From positions 1-37,006 of the forward strand of contig NZ_JAPKNH010000018.1 of the NCBI RefSeq assembly GCF_026344005.1: DNA of 37,006 nucleotides, written 5' to 3'. Numbering within the stretch: position 1 is the stretch's first letter; every line of letters starts with the position of its first letter. The notes under the pieces are model-generated. The model worked only from the letters and a program-made list of their open reading frames with translations. It had not been told where the DNA came from and ran no database searches. This document shows positions 32,949-37,006 of the stretch, one piece after another. The position numbers and the translations under genes are program-made. This DNA comes from Kaistia terrae (GTDB taxonomy: Bacteria; Pseudomonadota; Alphaproteobacteria; Rhizobiales; Kaistiaceae).

Positions 32949-33208
32949 CTATTCGTCTGTCAGAATACCCGCCTCACGAGCCGCTTGGAGAAACGCGGCA
33001 CGAGCGCCTTCGGCAGAGCTTTGCTCTTCCCACGACGCGAGACAGATAGTTTTCGCAGCGATGTGGGCGGGCGTTGCCATAGAGTCTTTGGCCAGTTGGT
33101 CATCAGCAGCTCGGATGCCCTCGCAACGTCACTAATGCCTTGGCGCGTCCCAGGTCCAACCGTGACAAACACGGGCTCGAAATAATTCTTGGTCATGGCG
33201 TGGACCAC
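32949..33208 (-). pseudogene. DUF982 protein gene with a frameshift
   Basis: The first frame, from ATG 33196, encodes MTKNYFEPVFVTVGPGTRQG and VARASELLMTNWPK, the opening of a DUF982 domain. Near 33085 the homology moves to another frame: DSMATPAHIAAKTICLASWE, then SAEGARAAFLQAAREAGI and a stop at 32949. Joined, they make a normal-length DUF982 protein (about 80 aa, small alphaproteobacterial proteins of unknown role). A single-base indel therefore breaks the gene, unless it is a sequencing error. Confidence 0.6.
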
Positions 33209-33244
33209 GGACCATAGACCGTTGGGACACTCCGCCTAACTCTT

Positions 33245-33256
33245 AGTTTTAAAACT
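33245..33256. promoter_or_regulatory. 12-bp AT palindrome
   Basis: AGTTTTAAAACT is a perfect palindrome between the DUF982 remnant and the next plus-strand frame. It could be an operator or promoter element; evidence is only its symmetry and place. Confidence 0.25.
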
Positions 33257-33259
33257 CTG

Positions 33260-33577
33260 ATGAAAGAAAGTGCGCCGACAGCGGCGGCGTGGGGGCTGCC
33301 GATATGCGGCGCAACCACGAAAGGTAATCTCGATCTCAGGGAAAATAGTTCCGCGTATCGCGCCATGAGATCCCATCTTATGGAATACGGGCAGGTGGAG
33401 GATACGACTTTGGCGGATAAAATTGCGCGACTCAACGTGATGGCTGCAGGGCTAGCGGACCTAGCCGCTGAGGCTATGGAACTAGGCGAAATGCAGCTTG
33501 CGCGAATGCTCGTTGATGCGATGCATGAAGCACGTGGAAGGAAGGCAGTACCGCCGATCCACGGTCGGCTTAATTGA
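33260..33577 (+). CDS. Hypothetical helical protein
   Basis: A 105-codon frame from ATG 33260; ATG 33365 or 33380 would give 71 or 66 residues covering the better-looking part (TTLADKIARLNVMAAGLADL, LGEMQLARMLVDAMHEARGR), which is strongly helical. I recognise no family, and the true start is uncertain. Confidence 0.35.
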   Translation: MKESAPTAAAWGLPICGATTKGNLDLRENSSAYRAMRSHLMEYGQVEDTTLADKIARLNVMAAGLADLAAEAMELGEMQLARMLVDAMHEARGRKAVPPIHGRLN

Positions 33578-33586
33578 ATGACCTCG

Positions 33587-33781
33587 CTATATCTGCCTTC
33601 GTAGCGCGATTAACAGTCTACCCTCTTCCGTGGGGTGCCACACGTTCTGGAACTCAACAAGTCCCAACTGCCTGAGTGTTCGCAGGTCATTGTCGAGTGT
33701 CTCAAGATCGAGTTTGCCCAACTCGATTGCGTTCATGAGCGCCCATTGAGCGCCTGTCAGCATTCGGGGGATGTCTGGCAT
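33587..33781 (-). CDS. Small winged-helix-like hypothetical protein (64 aa)
   Basis: From ATG 33781 (or 33763). The sequence has MLTGAQWALMNAIELG, DNDLRTLRQLGLVEFQN and a WHPTEEGRLLI hairpin, reminiscent of a minimal winged helix. No clear ribosome binding site. It overlaps the end of the next minus-strand gene by a few bases. Family not assigned. Confidence 0.4.
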   Translation of the reverse strand: MPDIPRMLTGAQWALMNAIELGKLDLETLDNDLRTLRQLGLVEFQNVWHPTEEGRLLIALRRQI

Positions 33782-34107
33782 CGACTATCCGTAGGCTTGG
33801 GTTCTGCTCCCAAGGGGCGTGGTTCTCCATACAGCGGCCCGCGCTGACCGGAGCCCAGATAGTAGAAAGGCTGGCGTTTGGCGTTGGGTTTGCCCCCTGT
33901 TACAGGCGCCTGGGCGACAATTTGTCGGCACGGCTCTCTGGCAACCCTGAATTGCGCGTCTTCGCACACGGGTCGATCAATTGTGAGATTGGTTTCGACC
34001 ATGCGGGGCGGAGGGCCGGCCCCGGCGCGAAAAGGAACCAGCGCCGCGATCGCAAAGATCACGCTCGCCCCTATTCCACAAAAGATCGATTTCACGTCAC
34101 TCTCCAT
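33757..34107 (-). CDS. Putative exported hypothetical protein
   Basis: From ATG 34107, 116 residues: a basic start, one hydrophobic segment (about 8-24, FCGIGASVIFAIAALVPF) ending in RAGAG, then a Pro/Gly/Arg-rich region with four cysteines (C48, C61, C110, C115 approximately). It looks like a small secreted or periplasmic protein. No family recognised. Confidence 0.4.
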   Translation of the reverse strand: MESDVKSIFCGIGASVIFAIAALVPFRAGAGPPPRMVETNLTIDRPVCEDAQFRVAREPCRQIVAQAPVTGGKPNAKRQPFYYLGSGQRGPLYGEPRPLGAEPKPTDSRCQTSPEC

Positions 34108-34185
34108 CGGCATCCTAGCGCCGTTGGAAGAACGGTAGCCGACGGCAAAGGGTTGCTACGATTTCCGAGAGCGGGATGTGGCTCT

Positions 34186-34599
34186 TCAGGCCTGGCGGTG
34201 CAGGCCCCGTGAACGATCGGACATCAGTCGGGCTTCTGCGGGCATTGATTCTTGCTCAGGATCGGCGGTCGAGCGAAGCGAATCCGTCAATCTTGCGATC
34301 GCATTTGACTGGTTGATGTAGTCCTGCTCCATGTTGGACTTCAGCTCAGGCAATCGTTCTGCGAGAAATACTACACGACCGGAGTGTGTCATAGAGAGCA
34401 TTGAGGCCACCTCGCGAATCGTAAAGCCGGCGGCTGACCACATCATGATGTCCCGCACTCTCTCGCGATCTTCAGCCGAATAGAGCCGGTATGAGCCCAG
34501 CCTGACGGGGGTAAGGATCTGCTGTTGCTCCCAGAATCGGAGGGTGCGCAGCGTCAGACCAAATTCCTCGGCAATCTCCCTGATGGTGTACTCGCTCAT
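34186..34599 (-). CDS. MerR family transcriptional regulator
   Basis: A 137-aa protein from ATG 34599. The N-terminal winged helix-turn-helix is clear: YTIREIAEEFGLTLRTLRFW, YRLYSAEDRERVRDIMMWSA and GFTIREVASMLSM, as in MerR proteins. A dimerisation helix follows (ERLPELKSNMEQDYINQ) and a short polar tail without a Cys metal-binding loop, so a metal sensor of the CueR/MerR type is unlikely. The target is unknown. It is monocistronic and downstream of nothing obviously related. Confidence 0.8.
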   Translation of the reverse strand: MSEYTIREIAEEFGLTLRTLRFWEQQQILTPVRLGSYRLYSAEDRERVRDIMMWSAAGFTIREVASMLSMTHSGRVVFLAERLPELKSNMEQDYINQSNAIARLTDSLRSTADPEQESMPAEARLMSDRSRGLHRQA

Positions 34600-34706
34600 G
34601 GTCTCGTTCCGCTTAAGCCGACGTCATGGTCGATCAAGTGGCGAACGACCAGCCCGGCATTGACGATCAAGTAAGGCTCGCGCCTTAGCTTGCCGGCTTA
34701 TACGGA

Positions 34707-35705
34707 CTAAGCGGCCAGATGGTTTGAGTTCAAAGTCAGGGTGATGATAATTCCCTCATTGGCCCAGTCGGTGTTGATGGTGCCGGCAAGCTGGCCGGTC
34801 ACGCTGCGGTGAAGCAGCTTGCTGCCGTAGCCTTCATCCGCGGGGCGTTCGACAGCCGGCCCGCCTCGTTCCGTCCAAACGATGCAGACCTCGTTTTCAG
34901 TGCTGGTCCCAGAGATATCCAGCAAGCCTGAGCCGGTCGAAAGCGCCCCGTATTTAAGCGAGTTGGTGGCAAGCTCGTGGATAACGAGCGCAATGGACGT
35001 TGCCGCCTGCTCGCCTACACCCATCCGAGGGACGGCGACACGTATCCGGCTGCTAAAGGCACCGCTGTCATCATATGGCGCCAGTAGCACCGCGATTACG
35101 TCGCCTAGCAATGCTGCTCGCCCCTGATGACCTGGCAGAGGCCGGACAAGGTCGTGCGCTCGTCCGAGCGCTGTTAGGCGATCAGTCAACTCCTTGGCCA
35201 TTTCGGCGACCGTCGTGGATGATCGGGACGTTATGGCGGTCAGGCCCGATGCGATCGCCAATAGATTTTTGACCCTGTGGCTCATTTCGCCGGCCAGCAA
35301 TTCGCTGCCCTCTTCAGCTTGCTTGCGGCCAGTCACGTCAAGGAAAATGCCCGAAGCTTGGCCCTTGTGCACGCCCTCGTCGTTGCCCAAGCCACGAGCG
35401 GAGATCCAACGAATCTCTTCACCTATCAAGATGCGAAAATCGATCTCAAATGCGCCCACGATCGCCCGCGTCGCCGTGAAAGCCGCGCGCACGCGATCTC
35501 GATCGGCGGGATGGATACGGGACGATAGATCTTCAAAGGTTACCTGGCTCTTTGGGGGTAGTCCCCAAAGCTGGAAACCCTGCTCGTCCATCGCAAAGTC
35601 GTCGGTTTCTACTGTCCACGCCCAAAGCGCCACTCCGGCTGCGTGAAGAGCCCGTTTGAGGTTCTGGGCTTCCCACAGAGGATCGGTATCGTTTCGGAAT
35701 GGCAT
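34707..35705 (-). CDS. PAS-HWE family sensor histidine kinase
   Basis: A 332-aa soluble protein from ATG 35705 with AAGGAG six bases upstream. Residues 12-130 form a PAS domain (VALWAWTVETDDFAMDEQGF, IHPADRDRVR, SGIFLDVTGRKQAEE). The kinase core has H143 in GEMSHRVKNLLAIASGL, the N-box HELATNSLKYGALS, and the late W-x-E in VCIVWTERGGPAVE, which is the HWE subtype typical of alphaproteobacteria. Such kinases often feed the PhyR-NepR-EcfG general stress response or single-domain regulators. It is divergent from a bacteriophytochrome gene 364 bp away; a joint light/redox signalling role is inference. Confidence 0.85.
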   Translation of the reverse strand: MPFRNDTDPLWEAQNLKRALHAAGVALWAWTVETDDFAMDEQGFQLWGLPPKSQVTFEDLSSRIHPADRDRVRAAFTATRAIVGAFEIDFRILIGEEIRWISARGLGNDEGVHKGQASGIFLDVTGRKQAEEGSELLAGEMSHRVKNLLAIASGLTAITSRSSTTVAEMAKELTDRLTALGRAHDLVRPLPGHQGRAALLGDVIAVLLAPYDDSGAFSSRIRVAVPRMGVGEQAATSIALVIHELATNSLKYGALSTGSGLLDISGTSTENEVCIVWTERGGPAVERPADEGYGSKLLHRSVTGQLAGTINTDWANEGIIITLTLNSNHLAA

Positions 35706-36069
35706 GGCTGGCTCCTTAGAGCGCAGTTTGATCAGATCACTCCAGGAGGCGCCAGCGAGACCGTTTGAGTGGCGGCGCGGCCTTTTGGTCTATCGTCTGT
35801 TGGTGGCGCCTGGGAGAGTTGTTCGGGCAGGCGAATTCCGCCCCCACTGCCGACTATTTTCGACCATAGACCTTGACGCTCACCAGGTGTAACGGCTGGC
35901 CGCGACATCATCGGATCCACTCGGCGGCGCGCCTCGCGACTTAGTGGCGATTGACCTCGACGGCAAGAAGCCCCGGTCACTTTGGGATAATTTGGCCGCT
36001 GTACAATGGCATACCAAAGTGGTCACGTGATTATGCCTACCCCCAGCAAACCGGGCATCATTTTTAGTA
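35706..36069. other. Divergent gap before the phytochrome gene
   Basis: 364 bases between the HWE kinase (minus) and the bacteriophytochrome (plus). Minus-strand frames here are not protein-like. The promoters of both genes are expected here; I see no clear motif to name. Confidence 0.4.
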
Positions 36070-37006
36070 ATGACACCCAATCGCGGAATTCCAGCTTTGA
36101 ATGACGAGATTGTCGGCTGCGACGCTGAACCAATTCATACCCCAGGCTCGATTCAGCCAGATGGATTAATGCTGATAGCGCAGGTCACAACGAGAGTGAT
36201 CGTCGGCTATGCGGGTCGAGACGATGCAGTCATCAACGAAAACGTCTTGGGGCTTAGCTTGGGCGACGTCCTCGACTTGGGGAGCCATTTGACGACGGAG
36301 ACGCTTCCATCCACCGGCACCAAAGTAATCGGTGACGTTGCGGTCGCCGGGAAAACGATGGACGCGGTGGTATTCATTTCCGGCGAGTACCTGGTGGTCG
36401 AACTGACGGACAAGGACCCGCAGCACAGCTTGGACGCCTCCTTCCTTGCCGAGTTGCAAGCGGTGGGAAGCACTTTCGAAAGGGCGTCTTCGCTTCAGGA
36501 ACTGTGCCAACAAGCATCCAAGGCATTTCAGGGCCTGACCGGCTATGGTCGTGTTCTGGTTTACCAATTCGTCGATGAGGATGCAGGCGTGGTTGTCGGC
36601 GAGAGCATTGCCGACGCATCCTCGAGCTTCCTGAACCATCATTTCCCGGCGTCCGACATACCCAAGCAAGCAAGGGCACTCTACGTTCGCAATCGAGTGC
36701 GAGTCATTGCCGATGTGAACTATGTCCCTGTGCCAATCGTCGGTATCGATCAAGGGCTAGCGGCGATAGATCTCAGCGACTCGATGCTTCGGAGCGTTTC
36801 TCCAACCCACATCCAGTATCTAAGGAACATGGGGGTGGCGGCGTCCGCGTCGATGTCGATTGTCGTGGACGGGGTGCTGTGGGGCCTCGTGGCGTGCCAC
36901 CACAATCAGCCGCGACCTATATCCCTCACTGCCAAGCTCGCTTGCCAAGCCTTGGCAAGCAGTCTTTCCCAGCGGATTAAAGCTCGACAAGAGAACGAGC
37001 TATATC
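36070..37006 (+). CDS. Bacteriophytochrome (N-terminal photosensory part; gene runs off the window)
   Basis: ATG 36070 opens a frame with no stop to the window's end, 312 codons. The N-terminal PAS domain has the biliverdin-attachment cysteine C17 in IVGCDAEPIHTPGSIQPDG. The GAF domain has the pocket motif HHFPASDIPKQARALY, with the DIP aspartate, and YLRNMGVAASASMS and GLVACHHN with the conserved histidines. The GAF domain appears complete and only the start of the PHY-linking helix follows (QRIKARQENELY). The PHY domain and output, usually a histidine kinase, lie beyond the window. Bacteriophytochromes bind biliverdin and sense red/far-red light. The ribosome binding site is weak. Confidence 0.9.
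   Translation, partial: MTPNRGIPALNDEIVGCDAEPIHTPGSIQPDGLMLIAQVTTRVIVGYAGRDDAVINENVLGLSLGDVLDLGSHLTTETLPSTGTKVIGDVAVAGKTMDAVVFISGEYLVVELTDKDPQHSLDASFLAELQAVGSTFERASSLQELCQQASKAFQGLTGYGRVLVYQFVDEDAGVVVGESIADASSSFLNHHFPASDIPKQARALYVRNRVRVIADVNYVPVPIVGIDQGLAAIDLSDSMLRSVSPTHIQYLRNMGVAASASMSIVVDGVLWGLVACHHNQPRPISLTAKLACQALASSLSQRIKARQENELY

Noticed and set aside
1-37006. CRISPR array, tRNA, rRNA or complete insertion sequence
   Set aside because: I saw no regularly spaced direct repeats, no tRNA-like cloverleaf, no rRNA segments and no transposase with terminal repeats in the window.

Overview
The window is GC-rich with long gap-free coding frames, RegBA/ActSR-type redox regulation, HWE-type kinase signalling and a PCuAC/SCO copper-handling cluster. 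Together these suggest an alphaproteobacterium, most likely a sphingomonad. This is inference from gene content only; there is no rRNA or tRNA in the window. Several genes are broken (an epimerase-like SDR, a PepSY membrane protein, CopC, a DUF1254 protein, a LEH-like hydrolase, an AraC regulator, DUF982), so much of the window behaves like a rearranged accessory region.

Layout. (1) 1-306 is the 3' end of an unrecognised gene. It is followed by unassigned DNA and a minus-strand, multiply broken SDR remnant (632-998). (2) 1096-8895 is the most interesting block. It holds a FAD/NAD-binding oxidoreductase with a large unrecognised C-terminal half, a 215-aa 'middle' protein, a 1020-aa Rad50/SMC-like ABC ATPase with a CPVC zinc hook, and, after a 233-nt gap, an FRG-domain protein. 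The first three are translationally coupled (2-nt gap, then ATGA overlap). This looks like an ABC-ATPase conflict/defence system, possibly a variant of the ABC three-component type, with an unusual flavoprotein and FRG pairing. (3) 9153-10340 is an M24 (Xaa-Pro) peptidase on the minus strand. (4) 10882-14535 is a copper/periplasmic redox cluster: a DUF2946-like protein, a PCuAC chaperone fused to a copper-uptake-associated domain, an SCO protein, a broken PepSY gene and a dihaem cytochrome c peroxidase.

(5) 14771-19727 (minus) is one tightly coupled operon: a 4-TM protein, a cytochrome bd-superfamily subunit I carrying a C-terminal haem-c site, a partner membrane subunit, a 57-aa membrane protein, and the RegB/RegA redox two-component pair. 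A CopD protein with a decayed CopC part diverges from it. (6) 21140-25848 is a set of small stress/metabolic modules: a GlxA-type regulator divergent from an isochorismatase-like hydrolase plus a Tat-exported metallo-beta-lactamase-fold protein; an HxlR regulator divergent from an NmrA-like reductase; and an OsmC peroxidase-like protein. The divergent gaps contain clear operator-like palindromes. (7) 26512-30884 is a MASE1 histidine kinase plus NarL-type regulator, divergent from a chimeric, frameshifted DUF1254/DUF1214 locus. Two palindromes spaced 23 bp apart lie between them.

(8) 30885-34600 is a decayed stretch with truncated LEH and AraC genes meeting at a breakpoint, a frameshifted DUF982 gene, an AT-richer patch, several small hypothetical genes and a MerR regulator. 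(9) 34707-37006 holds a PAS-HWE histidine kinase and, divergently, the first 312 residues of a bacteriophytochrome that runs off the window.
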